Source: Primula veris (Eukaryota; Streptophyta; Magnoliopsida; Ericales; Primulaceae). Taken from it: DNA of 64,000 bases. The notes under the pieces are model-generated. The model saw only the letters and a list, made by a program, of their open reading frames with translations, was not told where the DNA came from and ran no database searches. Shown piece after piece: positions 32,262 through 44,423 of this stretch (position 1 is its first letter; each line of letters begins with the position of its first letter). A program made the translations under genes and the position numbers. The DNA lies in the NCBI GenBank assembly GCA_963682055.1, contig OY821742.1, positions 21,950,560 to 22,014,559 of the forward strand. The letters run 5' to 3'.

Positions 32262-32833
32262 TGATAGAACATAAAAGTTTGACCCGAATATTCTATTCGG
32301 GTAATAATCAACCCCCTTTTTAAACGGGTATCCAACGTTTAAATGGGTCATCACATGCCTTTCATAAGAGAATAAGGTAGTATCTACCAAAAGCCCAAGC
32401 CCACTTAACTAGGGACCCATATCTGAAAAACCCCCTGAGATGGAGACATTTGTCAACATCCTAGAAAGCATAGTTGCCTATAAATAGCCAACTACCCCTC
32501 CTAGAAATGGACCAGAAAATCTATCCAAAAAATATAGAGAGAAATTGAGAAAAGAGAGAAACTAGTCAAATCTTAGCCTGAAAAGAAGCAAGCCGAACAG
32601 CGAGAGAGCCGAATATCGAAGAGAAAGAAGAACGACCAAGATAAGAGATTAAGCAGTCAAATCAAGCACAATTGTAATAAAGAAGTACTAATCCGAGCAA
32701 GTGTAACAATCCGAATAAGTGTAATAATCCGACCAATAATAAAGATCAAGAAATGTCCATTATTTACCGTTGATTTACCATTATTATATCGTTGAAAAGC
32801 CTAACGTGATCGCCAAAAGTTATGGTTTTATCA
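32262..32833 (+). repeat. Element B, 3' LTR (572 bp)
   Basis: Same length as the 5' LTR, with about twelve substitutions. It is followed by the duplicated GTATC and then by the gag of element A. Confidence 0.92.
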
Positions 32834-32838
32834 GTATC

Positions 32839-34554
32839 TCAATTCGACCGGTTCGAAGCTCTTTTGCTTTTCCCTTCCCTGGAATCGGCCTTGTTGTGAC
32901 TGCCTGGCTGGCATAGGGTAGGTGAGCTGGAGCGGTTTATGTTCGTTGATCAGTGTTGGGTATGCGATTTGGAGCGGTTTAGGCTCAGGTTCTCGTGGTC
33001 GCTCTACCCGGCTATGGACCTCGGGATCTTTGTCCTTTCTGGTCGGTTTGAATGTTTCTCCCTGGTTATTTCTAACTCTTTTGCGACCCACCTGTGCCTC
33101 TCGGACCGATTCTCTTCTTGGTAGAGTTCGGTTGAGGATACGCAGTTCGTCGTTTTTATCGGTGAGGTGAGTACAATAGGCTAGCAGGGAATCAGTGGTC
33201 GGAAAGTTTTTGCCTATGAACTTCCTTCTCGCCCAATAGCCATTAGGGATGGAATTGATAAAGTTCTGGATGGCTATGTTATTGGCGTACTGTGGAATCT
33301 GGTTTGCTACGTCGATGAAACGTATGCAGTAGTCGTTGAGCCTTTCATTTGGCATCATCGTCATTTTCAGAAGGGTTTCAATGCTAACCTTCTTCTTCAG
33401 ATGAGCAGCGTATCGGGTGGAGTACGCTCTTAGCAGCTCCGCCCAGTCTCTTATAGAGCCCCGTGGTAAGTTATGGTACCATGACGAAGCCTCTTGGCCC
33501 AAACTGTTTTTGAAAAACTTACACATCAGTGCATGGTCATCACTCCACAGCTCCATCTTCGTCTTGTAGTGCCTCAGATGATCTATGGGACAACTCCTCC
33601 CATCATACAGCCTGAACTCGGGGATGACGAACCCCACAGGATTGCGGTACCGCGTGATCTGTTCGGCACATGGGGTTTCTCGGCATACGTTCCAAGCCTG
33701 TTGGAACGCTTCATCCGTGGCTTGGTAGGGGGGGTGTATCCCCCCTGATGTGGTGGTGAGCCGTATCCTCCCCCGATCATGTGTTCGGGATACCTACCGT
33801 CCTTCGGGTTTCTGTCGAGGACATGTTCTGTATGAGCGTTTGGGTGGACGAAGGTTGGAGGGATTGTTATCGGGACGTTGCCCCCTTGATGGGGCACTCC
33901 TGTATCTGGTCGTCGGCCCGCCGCTTCCAAGGCGGCCCTATAAGCGGAATCTTCCGCTTCACGACGTGGGTATTTGTCTGCATCGGCAGGTTGGCTATTC
34001 GGCAATATGATGCCGGCTGCTGCCATGACCGTCATACACGCTGCCAGCTGAACTTGCAGTTGGGCGTTGTTCCTTTCATCGGCTAACGGAACAATATGTT
34101 GTACTTCCACCATGGGTGGTGTAATCATCCTTGGTGGGTGAGTCGGTAGTCGGGACAACTGTTCGAGTACATGATCCTCGGGCATGCCAAGCCGGTGAGC
34201 TTCGTTTGTTTGTAAACGAGCACCAGAGTTGACCGAGGCTGTTGGCAAAGGGACTCTTGAGCTCGGTCCTGTCTGGGATCCGGGTATGCGTCTTCTTGCG
34301 CGTCTTAGTACGGGCAAGGCTTGTTCGTCTTCCGAGGACGTTTGGTATTCTTCGACGATCCCTTCAAGCTGTTGTGGTTGTTCGATCGGTTGTTCTTGGT
34401 GGACATTGGAGGTTGTTGGTTGGTTTCCGGACTGGATAGCTTCGTATCTATCGCGGATGGCGAGTAGATCGTCGAGGTCTTGTTGGCTAATCTGCACGTG
34501 TTGGTTATTGGTTTCTACTATCTCGGGATGGGTTTCTTCTACATTAGTCACCAT
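32839..34554 (-). pseudogene. Element A gag, 5' part, frameshifted and cut by element B
   Basis: From ATG at 34554 (MVTNVEETHPEIVETNNQHV). It matches element B gag through FRLYDGRSCPIDHLRHYKTK and KKKVSIETLLKMTMM. The frame breaks at seven Cs on the coding strand (33728-33734), where B has six. The gene continues on the far side of element B at 16031. The N-terminal third is Gln/Pro-rich and disordered-looking; the second part is capsid-like. Confidence 0.87.
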
Positions 34555-34607
34555 TGTCGCTCGTCTGGCAATGTATTCGAATTCTAAACTAGTTGGGAAC
34601 TAGATGA

Positions 34608-34625
34608 TTCCCGGAGACGGCGCCA
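34608..34625 (-). other. Element A primer binding site (tRNA-Asp type)
   Basis: TGGCGCCGTCTCCGGGAA on the minus strand, two bases inside the 5' LTR, identical to that of element B. Confidence 0.8.
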
Positions 34626-34627
34626 TT

Positions 34628-35156
34628 TGATAAAACCATAACTTTTGTCGGTGGCGTTAGGTTTTTCAACAATGATATAATATTAAATATATAATAAATG
34701 GTGAACACTTCGGGATTTTTATTATTATTGCAATCACCGTTGATCGGATTACAATTTCCTTGTAACAATCATGCTCGACTTTAACTATTTGATCTCTCAT
34801 CTTGATCTTTCTCCTTCTTCTTCGGTACTCGGTTATTTCTCTGTTCGGTTTAAGTCTTGATGTGACAAGCTTTTGGCTAGTTTCTCTCTTTTCTCTACTT
34901 TTCTCTATATTTTTTGGATAGATTTTTTGGTCCCTTTCTTGGGGGATACTTGGCTATTTATAGGCTATTATGCCTCCTAGGATGTTGACAAATGTCTCCA
35001 TCTCATGGGTTTTATCATATATGGGTTCCTAGTTAAGTGAGCTTGGGCTTTTTGTAAAGGAGGTGATAACCCATTAAGCGTTGGATACCCAGTTATGATA
35101 TATGGGCTGATTAAGACCCGAATAGAATATTTGGGTCTAATTTTTATGTTCTATCA
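34628..35156 (-). repeat. Element A, 5' LTR (529 bp)
   Basis: Pairs with 3806-4337 and is followed on the plus strand by ATTTC, the target duplication. Confidence 0.9.
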
Positions 35157-35520
35157 ATTTCATACCCTTATTCCAAAAGTTCATACCCTTATTTCAAAAG
35201 TCCATACCCTAATTTGTATATTTCATACCCTTATTGCAAAAGTGCATACCCTTATTTCAAAAGTTTATACCCTAATTTGTATATTTTATACACTTATTTT
35301 AAAAGTTGATACCCTAATTTGTATTTTTCATACCCTTATTACAAAAGGTCATATCCTTATTTCAAAAGTTCATATCCTGATTTGTAGAGTTCACCCATAT
35401 TTTCAAAATTCATACCCCAATTTAAATAATTCATATCCTTACTTACATAATTCATATACATAATTTTCAACTTCATACCCTTAATTTACGTAATTAATAC
35501 ACTTATTTTTCAACTCTTAC
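35157..35520. repeat. Right part of the interrupted minisatellite
   Basis: Continues the tcatacccttattccaaaag array of 3715-3805 with more diverged units. It belongs to Mutator-like element 1. Confidence 0.8.
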
Positions 35521-36025
35521 CCGTTCTCCGATCTCGAACTACCACGTCGTCGTCGTGGGACTTTCATTCGACGATCTCATCTCCGTCGATATCAACCTCG
35601 AGTTTTCGATCTCGCTCTAAATCCTCGCCGCCCATTGCTATAGATGTATCCGTCTCAATCTCCACGGAAGAGAGAGATGAAGGAGAAGAAAAAGATCAAA
35701 AAAATAGAGGTAGGATGAAGAGAGAGATCGGAAAGAGAGAGCAAATATGAGAGATCGGAGAGAGTGAGAACTAGAAGGAGAAATATTGAAGGGAGAGAGA
35801 AGAAGGAGAGAGAGATTGGAGAGAGGGTGAGAGGAGTAAAGAGTGAAAGGATGAGAGAAAGAGAAAAGATATTGGCGGAGATGAATCAGATTTTTTATTT
35901 TTTATTAATTATTAATTGAAGTTATGTTTTTGATAATTTAGCTTTTGAGGATATGTTTTTGTGGGTATGTTTTTGTTAATATAATAGCTATATGGTATGT
36001 TTATGTTAATTGACCCTTCTTTTTA

Positions 36026-36839
36026 TTTCTTTTCAGTTTCTTTCCTAAAAAATAAAATAAAAGTGAGACCTACTACTTCTGTTTCTTTCAAAATAAGGGG
36101 ATGGCCTGCTACCTTTTTTTTTTCTCTCTCTTTTACCTCTTGTTGTTCAAATTTCAAGATATTCCTATTAAACAAACAGTAAAACCAAATAAAAAAAATA
36201 GTATAGGTAAGTTGTAACATGCCAATTTCAAACGTTTCTTTCAGGAAAAAAAAAAAACAAAAAAAAAGGCTGTTAATTAGCATTTCCTTGATAGGCTGTG
36301 ATTGATACTACTTATGGTAAGAGTGAGTGGGTTAGAGGTTGCTAACCAAAAATTAGAATAATTCAAGCTTTAATGACAAGGAAATAAAATAAAATATGTG
36401 ATAGTTTGCCTAGCAAAACAAAAACTTTCCTTTCAAAGTAAAGAGGGAGAATCTTCTGTCCTTTAGTGAGTTAAGCAAAAATCACGTTTTGATCAAACCA
36501 AGTATCTTTATAAAAAGAAAAGAAATTCAAAACTCACGTGCTTACCCAAAAAAAAAAAACCATACTGTTCTGATCGTTTAAACAACCACAACAATAGCAG
36601 CAAAAAAATACGTTCCAGACACGTCTATTTCAAAAGTATTCATAAACAAATCTCGAAGGAGGCATTTCTAGACAAACAAAATTTTTGACTAATAAAAAAT
36701 ATGTCACGTGTCTTAAAAAATGAGTTTTAATTCATTTATTAAATAAAAAATAGTATATTAAAGGAAATGATGGAAAAAAAGCTTTTTTGCCTTCTTTTAT
36801 TTTGGTGAAAAAAAAATAAATTGATGATTTGTTCCCAAT
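36026..36839. other. A+T-rich spacer
   Basis: Homopolymer A and T runs with no supported coding or terminal repeats. Confidence 0.4.
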
Positions 36840-37760
36840 GATTAATTTCTATTTGAAGTTGGTAACTTTTATAGTTTTTCTATTAATTTATAATTTCTAC
36901 AAACTATTGGTCAATTTATTAGTAAACTCATTGATTATTGAGAAATTTGAGAAGAACTCAAAAATACAGGAGACATCCTTGCGAATAAGTACTCCTCGAT
37001 CCTATAAATATGGTGCTACCCTCACTTGAAAATCACAAGTTGAAGGCCAAATGTGAAGCCAAATCCAAAAGAGAGAAGCTCTACCGAAGTCAAGCCATCA
37101 ACCATCGAAGCATTTGAAGATCTTCGTCAAGCTGAAGAACTTCAAACAAGCTCATCAACAAATCCAAGAAAAATCCACCATGTGATCCACAAGAAGCTCA
37201 AAAGGCCGCGAATTAAGTGTTTTTCAAGACCAAGTATTCGAATATCTTTATCAAGCCCGAAAAACTTCAAGCAAGCTCATCAACCAATACAAGAAAAATC
37301 AACCATTTGATCCGCAAGAAGCTCCAAATGCCGCGAATTAAGTGTTTTTCAAGACCAATCATTCGAATATCTTCATCAAGCTCGAATTCAAGCCATCAAC
37401 CACCCAAGCATTCGAAAATTTTCATCAAGCCCGAAGAACTTCAAGCAAGCTCGTCAACAAATTCAAGCAAGATCCTCATTCAATCCTCAAAAACACTTCA
37501 AAACCACAAATAAAGCGTTTTCCAAGATCAAACTCACAAATAAGTACAAGTCAAGATCAATCTCAAAGTTCAAGCAAATCAACAACTCAATTCCCACCAA
37601 ACTATTGGAGCCGATAAGAATTCGTTTGTGAAGAGATTAATCAAATGATTTCTATTTTCTTTATTTTAAAAAATATTCAGAGATTGTACCCGCAAAATAT
37701 CAAATAAATTAAATTATAATGCTTTCTCCATTTATTTTCTGTCTTGGTATATTCGATTGA
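36840..37760 (+). repeat. Possible solo LTR or transcribed repeat with internal 126-bp duplication
   Basis: A TATA box (cctataaatatgg, about 37000) is followed by A+C-rich sequence built of related segments. caagaagctc...ccgcgaattaagtg occurs at about 37189 and again about 126 bases later, and aagcccgaagaacttcaagc-like segments recur. The end (agattgtacccgc) resembles plant LTR ends I know, but no partner copy or target duplication was found. The ORFs here have repeated Ser/Lys-rich text and look like by-products. Confidence 0.35.
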
Positions 37761-39055
37761 AAAATTTATGTGAAACAAGATGCGTGTACAGTAACAAGTA
37801 CACATGTATTTTTAGGAAAAATCCATCTTTAAAGAAATATGAGACTAGATAATACATGAAGCTAAGTAAGGGGGTATATTAGTCCCGTAAAATCGTATTA
37901 ATTCTTGTTTTGACATGATTCTATAGTTTTTTTTAAAGAAATTACAGCCATTAGATAAATCGAAGTTCGAAACTCATATTCATTGATAGAAATACCCATA
38001 TAATAAATGAAATATTAACTTTAGAATGGCAAAATTTTAATGAAAGAAATAACTCGAAGTTAGGAACTCATATTCATCGATACAAATACCCATATTAAAA
38101 ATAAAATAAAAAACTTTAGAATGATGAACTATACCTAGATGTTTGTTCCTTACTATTCTTTGCGGTTGTTGTGGGCATTATTTGGTCTAGCAGTTTAGGG
38201 CTAAGCTAATGATTTTTGGAGGAAAATATTAATTGGCACTATCTGACAAAGACGGAAAAAGTTTATGTTTAATAAATAAAGTAAAGAAAATTAAACACAG
38301 CTAGCCATTCTTATTTTAAAAAAATCTGGGCCGTATATTAGTTGAGGATATTCTAACTCGTTCATACAAGCACATACACATTGTCTTCCAATATTTGGAC
38401 CACAAACGATGTGAATCCCTACATTTCCTCACTTTCATATATCTCCCCCTCTTTAATTTCCATATTCTTGATGTTCAATACTTTAACACTTGAAATCCAA
38501 TGTTAATACTTGATAGTTAATACTATGACTGCAACTAAAACTCTCGGGATTATTCACTTTTCTATCCTAGTTTCTTCAGTTTTTTTTGTTATTTTACATT
38601 GTTTTCTTAATTTTACTTTTTTTACCTTAATTTATATTTTTCCTTTCTTTTCGTACCCTGATTTGTTAAATTTTCTTTTTTATACCATGCTTTCTACTTT
38701 TTTTTTCCCTTTTTGTACCCGAGCTTAAACTCTTGAAAATTGATCAAAAAAGTAAAAAATAGAAAAAACCAAGGTAGAAAATAAAAGAAAGTGGAAACCA
38801 TGTTAAAAAAAGATAATTTGAGATACGAATGTACAAAATGGAAGAAAATGAATAAAAATGAACCTACAAGAAGATATAAAACCCAAAACTCTCAATCCTT
38901 GTAACATTATTCGATTTAAATTAAATCCAAACTTACAAGTATTCATTCTTATGAAATAATTTGAGGTCCATCTTGCCATTTGAAATTTGAATGGCCATAA
39001 AATATTTCTAGTTGAGCTTAATTTAGTAAGTTTGATCCTTATATATATATATAGG
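37761..39055. other. A+T-rich spacer with a short tandem duplication
   Basis: A segment of about 90 bases is duplicated (cgaagttcgaaactcatatt near 37962 and cgaagttaggaactcatatt near 38052). Otherwise nothing is recognised. Confidence 0.4.
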
Positions 39056-39063
39056 ATTTTAAG

Positions 39064-39549
39064 CAATGTTTTAAATAGCGTTATCGCTACCGTAGCGTTT
39101 TTTCAAGAAAAACGTTAAAAGCGCAAATAGCGTTGCTATATAGCGCTTTGCGGTGTATTTTTTTTTATTTTTTTTTGCCTAAATACATATAAATATAGCA
39201 TTAAATTCAAAACATCTAATAAAAATTAACTAAATATATATAAAAAATTGTAACTAATAATCACAAAATTATTATACTTGAGATGCCAGAGTATTTACTT
39301 TGTTTGCAAGAGTTTTGGGGTTTGATTCTCTTTAAACTCCAATAATTTCATTAAAAATTTGACCAAAAAAAAAAAAAAAAAAAAATTAATTTTTTATTTT
39401 ATTTTATTTTTTTACTGCACCCGCTATAGCGTAAATAGCGTTTCTATAGCGCGAATTTAGCGTTTTTTCATCCAAATAGCGTTTTAGCATTGCAATTTTC
39501 TTTCAAAAACCATTATATCGCACAACGTTGCGAGCTTTTTAAAACAGTG
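39064..39549. mobile_element. hAT-type MITE (486 bp)
   Basis: The left end is CAATGTTTTAAATAGCG. The right end on the minus strand is CACTGTTTTAAAAAGC. The flanks are attttaag (39056-39063) and attttaac (39550-39557), an 8-bp duplication with one mismatch, as for hAT elements. The interior repeats atagcgtt on both strands and has no coding capacity. Confidence 0.62.
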
Positions 39550-39898
39550 ATTTTAACACGTTAAAAAAATATGAGGCCCTATAGATAGACTAAGTTATGG
39601 ATATTTATACAATAATAAGAATCGTAAAGTTTTGGAGGGATTCCACCATTGAGATCTATTTTCAAAATAAAATTAATGTAAGAGTTATAAAAGGAGCCAA
39701 GTATTGGATTATTGTTAAAAGATAGTCCCTTCATTTAGAGAGAGAGAGAAAAGAGATGCAACCCATGGCATAGCTAGGGTTTCTTCGTATCTCCACCTCC
39801 GATCAACCACCTCCATCTCTCCTTATACAAACTCAGATGAAGGTTATGTACACATTTCTCCTCTTTTAAATCTCTTATTACATTGATGAGCCATAAAG

Positions 39899-40644
39899 TG
39901 TAATATGCCCAAATCCATGTAAAAATAGCATTATTCGTTAAGCATGGTGTATCAGACTAAAATGTCGAGAACATAACTAATTAGGAGCCTAACAGGCCTG
40001 AAACCTGTCTGGTCTAGGCGAGGGATGAACCCACACCGTCCAGTCTATACAAGGAAGGCCCAAAAGTCGAACGGCTCGTAAGCAACCCGTCCGGCCCGTC
40101 CCGTCCGGCCACTATGGAACTCATAATATGATAGTCATAAACCACCGAATTCCCGGTCCATATAAAAACCACGTTGTTATTAACGTCAACATAAATATGG
40201 CACGGACCAGTCCAGAACGAACCCACGAAGCCCAAGACCCATCCGGCATGGCTAGAGGTAGGCCCACACAGTCAAAAATCCATCCGGCCTATAACAGCAG
40301 CCGGATCACTTTGTAAGGGATTTGTGTCCCATATCTTGAGTACATAATATTTGGAATGGTCACTCACAAATCCATCCGGCCTATAGCAAGAGATTTGTGC
40401 CCCATATCTTGAGTACATAATATTTGGAATAGCCAATCACATAGAGACAAGGTGGATAAGAGCAAAAATGTTGTCTCCTCATCCATGACTATATATAAGC
40501 AGTAGCTTGTAACTAAGAAAAAAGAAAAAGGAAAAACACGAAACTAGCTGAGAGACTTGTTCAAAAGATTGTTTAGAGGGCATACTTATGCAGCCAAAAG
40601 TTATTCAATTAGTATAAATTTTTGAGTTAATTTTACACTCATCA
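39899..40644 (+). repeat. Element C, 5' LTR
   Basis: Pairs with 44424-45169. A probable TATA box (ctatatataagc) lies at about 40490. It contains a direct repeat of about 70-90 bases (tgtaagggatttgtgtccca and the similar gcaagagatttgtgcccca unit). Confidence 0.9.
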
Positions 40645-40646
40645 AA

Positions 40647-40664
40647 TGGCGCCGTCTGTGGGAA
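40647..40664 (+). other. Element C primer binding site
   Basis: TGGCGCCGTCTGTGGGAA. The first nine bases match the tRNA-Asp complement and the rest is partial. Confidence 0.65.
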
Positions 40665-41667
40665 ACGATAAAAAAGTTGTTCCCATAAGTTGCTACATAA
40701 AAAAAAGCCTTGTTATAATCTCACAAGCAATATCAAAATAACGTACGGGCGAGTACGCTAGCCAAGTTGGTCCACAACCAACCGACAGGGTGGGTATCAC
40801 TGCCGAAGAGGTTGGAACCATGCCCGATTGGATTGGGAGCCTCAGCGTAAGCTATTACTTTGACATGTTTTATTCGTACACATAAAACTTTTATACCATT
40901 ACATATACGTACACACACAACTACATACATCAGATGAAAATTTCTTTACCCAAACAAATGAATAAGCTCACCTACATTCCCAAATATACAACATATATAG
41001 TACAAAAAATACGGATGCAAACACATATACCCGATCACATCCCACCTCTTTTATAACCTCGGCCAAGAATACTCCTATGTTTTGGGAGCTCAATGCTTGT
41101 TTAATTGTTCTATTTGAATCACGTCGGATTAAGGCTTACATGTTCGGACATGTTTTTCACTGACTTTAATTGATCTCGGATTATGTGCTTACGGTACCGA
41201 CTGGTGGTCACCATAGCCGAATGGCCACCAAAGTCGAACGGCTCACCACCACAGTCGATCGGCCCCTCACCTGTCCTACCGGGTAGCGGAAAAATTCGAC
41301 CAGTTTCGCTCTCTCTCTCTCCATAATTGGTTACCCAGTATATAGTACAAAAAGATATAGATATATACTAAAAGATTCCCTGAGTATATACTATTGCAAT
41401 TTTTACCAATTTGAGTGGAAGAAAATAACATTTTTTGATGTTGGGAGTTTTATAGAAATTTCACCCCAGGTGACCAAAGTTTCAAAGTTTACATAAGTTG
41501 GTCACTAGTATATCTTTTCTATAGCAAATGTTCTCGCCGGCCGCTTTTAGACAAGCAATTGCAATCGCCAACCGCCTTAATGAGGGAATAATGTTTTACA
41601 AGATCCCCAAACGCAGCACGATGATTTTTTCTCAAGAAGACACCACATATTTATTTAAAGACCGTCA

Positions 41668-41793
41668 GGTGAATCAATTCAAGGATGTTCATTATCTATG
41701 TTCAACCATTCTCAGATCCTTTCATCTAAAGGTGAATCAATTCAAGGATGTTCATTATCTATGTTCAGCCATTCTCAGATCCTGTCATCTAAA
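41668..41793 (+). repeat. 63-bp tandem duplication inside element C
   Basis: Two copies of a 63-bp unit starting ggtgaatcaattcaaggatg, plus a partial third. The unit is 21 codons long and lies in an open frame (41528-41830, 100 codons). That frame has no recognised relatives and may be chance. Confidence 0.8.
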
Positions 41794-41830
41794 GGTGAAT
41801 CAATACTCTAGTACTCTGACCCTATTTTAG

Positions 41831-43515
41831 CGACAGCCACTTACCTGGGAGTATCTAACTTATAGATTTAGCTAAAAACTCTGGTCTTATCGCCTCAAAG
41901 ATTTCTCCATTTCACTTATTATGTTGCACAGTAGTTCAACTCCTCAGTTTCACTCATCACCTATCATATTACCTATGATCTCACTGATTGCATTGGATCC
42001 ATGATCTAACACAGCACCTTGTCTTGGTGGAACGACGATATTTACATCACAAGGCTTCCAAGATTATTTTACGTATTATCATCTCATATAACACCTTAGC
42101 TCTAAGACCAGGACGAATGCCTTGTTCAAGGTCAACGATATAATATATTGGTCAAATGGCCATGAAGAAGAGTGTATTGGTCATGTCCCTATTATTCATT
42201 TTGGGACTTTGTAGATGCATCAAAGCATGATTTGGTGCTATTAAATTTCCAGACAACTCTTCTCCAAATTGAACCAATACTCATTCTTCCACCTATATTT
42301 TGGTGGGAGCTCATTCTCCCAAACGTATCAAACTTACGACCTTAGAAAGTTCCTCATCCCCTTGACCTTGAAAGAAGTTCATATACTATACATCGGGTTG
42401 TATGTTGAGAGTTGAGTTGGCTTTGTACAACGCATTAGGTACAACCTTGCTAGATGCCTTGGTTCGGTGACATGACAGAGTACCCGAGTCTTGTTCATGA
42501 AGCATTGGTCACATCCCCTTGGTATATTTATGTATTACGCTTTTGTAGAACGTCTCAGCTCTACATAGTGAACGAAATTCTCGACCTCACCAGAAGAGAT
42601 ATACATTATGACCTCTCATATTGCTTATAAATTCGATCTCTTAGAGCTCCCTAATATCAAACCTGACGAAACACATTTGCCTTGCCATCTCTTAGACCAT
42701 TAAATTTGCCATATGACCTCCAAGATTATCAATATTAACGACGACATATGTCCCAGTTTTACAACCTTGCAAGACGTCTCAACTTGGTTCGTCACACATG
42801 GATGTTCGATCAAAAAGGAGACATCGCTTCTGCAATATAAAACCTGCAATATAAAAAAGGGGTACATTTGTTTGGCACCCATCACCCCGATTGTTGACCT
42901 CACGACTCGGAAACACGTCAAATCTATTTGCCATGTTAAGTCTCACTTTTATATCATATCTCTAAGATGGTCTCCCATTAAAAAATACCACTTTTTATCA
43001 GCACAGAGTCAAATTTTCAGTGGCGGACATATCACTAACTATCAAAAAAAATTTAACTACAATAAAAAAGCAGTGAAGCAACCTTTGAGAGAGAAAGCCC
43101 ATGACATCAAAAAAGAACAAACTCTTGTTACACGATTCCCTCTCGGTAGGTATCCTACTCAAGAGAACGATAAGACCATTCAGGGAAGTTGGGGATAGCA
43201 TGAGAAAAGTCCACAGAGGAACATGGGCAATGATATCACCCCGTGGTCGAGAGTATTCTGGCACACTAAATTTGCCCCGAAGTTTGATAACAGATGAGCT
43301 TTGTCTTATATAAAATTCATATATAATAGCTCACCCGTGTTATAACCAGAAAGTGTACGAGTGCTACCACTCGACATAAGAGAACAGAGAAAGGAGATTG
43401 CAGATAGAGTGACCAAGAACCATCAAAAGTCTCGTATTTGACAGGACTAAAGTCTCGTATTTGACATGACTATCACCTCTCTAGACTACCCAATTGGGGG
43501 CACAATTAATCATCC
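41831..43515. other. Element C interior, non-coding
   Basis: No domain or conserved motif is recognised. The ORFs at 42713-43198 and on the opposite strand overlap each other and have no coding signature. Confidence 0.5.
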
Positions 43516-43544
43516 TTGTTAAGTTTGGGTATCTCACGCTCAAA

Positions 43545-44010
43545 GGTCTGCAGTAGGACAAGAACAATCAAGTGTCCAAAATCAGACAAGAACAATCAAA
43601 GGTCCGATCGGACAAGAACAATCAAAGGCCCGAGATTGGGAAAGAACAATCAAAGGATCGAAATTGGGAAAGAACTATCAAAGGTCCATAAACGGAAAAG
43701 AACAATCAAAGGTCCGAAATCAGACAAGAACAATCAAAGGTCCGAAATCGGACAAGAACAATAAAAGGTCAGAATTCGGACAGGACAAGAACAATCAAAG
43801 CAAAGGTCCGTAATTGAACAAGAACAGTCAAAGGTCCGTAATTGGACAAGAACAGTCAAATGTCCAAAAAGAACAAGAACAATCAACATCCCAAAACGGA
43901 CAAGAACTATCAAAGGTCTGACAATCGGATAAGAAAAATCAAAGAACCAAAATTGCAAATGTACAAAATCGTACAAGAACAATTAAACGTCTAAAAGTAG
44001 TCAAGAACAA
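43545..44010 (+). repeat. Degenerate tandem repeat in element C (unit about 26-28 bp)
   Basis: About 15 units of the type ggacaagaacaatcaaaggt followed by ccgaaatc. It lies just before the 3' LTR, the same relative place as the 37-bp array in element B. Confidence 0.85.
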
Positions 44011-44423
44011 TCATAAGTCCAAAATCGGACAAGAAAATATAAGGTATGGAATCATAAAAGAATCACGAAAAGTCTTGACTTGACCAATTGAAATTCAAAG
44101 GTCCTAAATCGGACAAGAAAAAATCCAAGGTATGAAACTAGACATGAAAGGTTCAGAATCAGATGAAAATTAGAAAGGGTCATAAAAATCAACACAGAAA
44201 GAAATAATATGCATAACAAAGACAAGAGAAAAAAGTTGAAATATTAGAAACATCAAAACGAAGTTTCACAAGAAAAAGGATTGACATTCGATTTGCACAT
44301 GCTTACGTGCAAAAGTCGCGATAAGAGAAGTCCAAACAATCATCGGGAAAATGAAATCTCCATTCAATATGATCCCGAAGAATCGACATGAGCAATTCTC
44401 CAAGATCAGGGAGCAGTTTAAAG

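Larger units (their letters stand above)
16032..32833 (+). mobile_element. Element B: Tat-type Ty3/gypsy LTR retrotransposon inserted in gag of element A
   Basis: The two 572-bp LTRs (16032-16603 and 32262-32833) start TGATAG and end TATCA. The target duplication is GTATC (16027-16031 and 32834-32838), which proves insertion into A. The order is LTR, PBS, gag, protease-RT-RNase H-integrase, a 37-bp tandem repeat, antisense genes III, II, I and g5-g1 (minus strand), polypurine tract, LTR. The total is 16.8 kb. The LTRs differ by about twelve substitutions by eye, so the insertion is not very recent. It is the same family as A (PBS, gag, pol, cargo) but clearly diverged, and coding is broken in gag, pol and several antisense genes. 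Confidence 0.93.
3806..35156 (-). mobile_element. Element A: Tat-type Ty3/gypsy LTR retrotransposon, host of element B
   Basis: LTRs at 34628-35156 (5') and 3806-4337 (3') begin TGATA and end TATCA on either strand. They are flanked by the 5-bp duplication ATTTC (3801-3805 and 35157-35161). A PBS resembling the tRNA-Asp complement lies two bases inside the 5' LTR. On the minus strand come gag, then protease, RT and RNase H. The integrase is deleted. Between pol and the 3' LTR, genes g1-g5 and I-III lie on the plus strand. Element B interrupts gag at 16032-32833. The two LTRs differ by about eleven substitutions and two short indels by eye. The pol order (RH before INT), PBS type and antisense cargo fit the Tat/Ogre group; the lineage call is inference. 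Confidence 0.9.
3630..36016. mobile_element. Mutator-like element 1 (non-autonomous), split by the nested LTR elements
   Basis: The left end begins GGATAAATTAAC at 3630. The right end, read on the minus strand from 36016, begins GGGTCAATTAAC, and the similarity continues imperfectly inward for 70 bases or more through repeated acaaaaacataccc-like segments. The 9-bp sequence TTCTTTTTA lies immediately outside both ends (3621-3629 and 36017-36025), as expected for Mutator-superfamily insertion. Without element A and its duplication the element is about 1.03 kb and has no transposase. The middle holds a minisatellite (3740-3805 and 35157-35520), and at 35520-35680 a more GC-rich stretch that could be a captured gene fragment. 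The right arm from 35690 is purine-rich (gagaga). Confidence 0.72.

Noticed and set aside
39893..39898. Target duplication for element C
   Set aside because: The bases before the 5' LTR (ataaag) and after the 3' LTR (tacata) do not match. The duplication may have decayed, so none is claimed.
40014..40316. ORFs within the LTRs of element C, present in both LTRs
   Set aside because: Their presence in both LTRs follows from LTR identity. They overlap on opposite strands and have no known relatives.
43516..43764. Arg/Lys/Asn-rich ORF in element C, and its minus-strand mirror
   Set aside because: It is a reading of the 26-28 bp tandem repeat, with no conservation expected of a protein.
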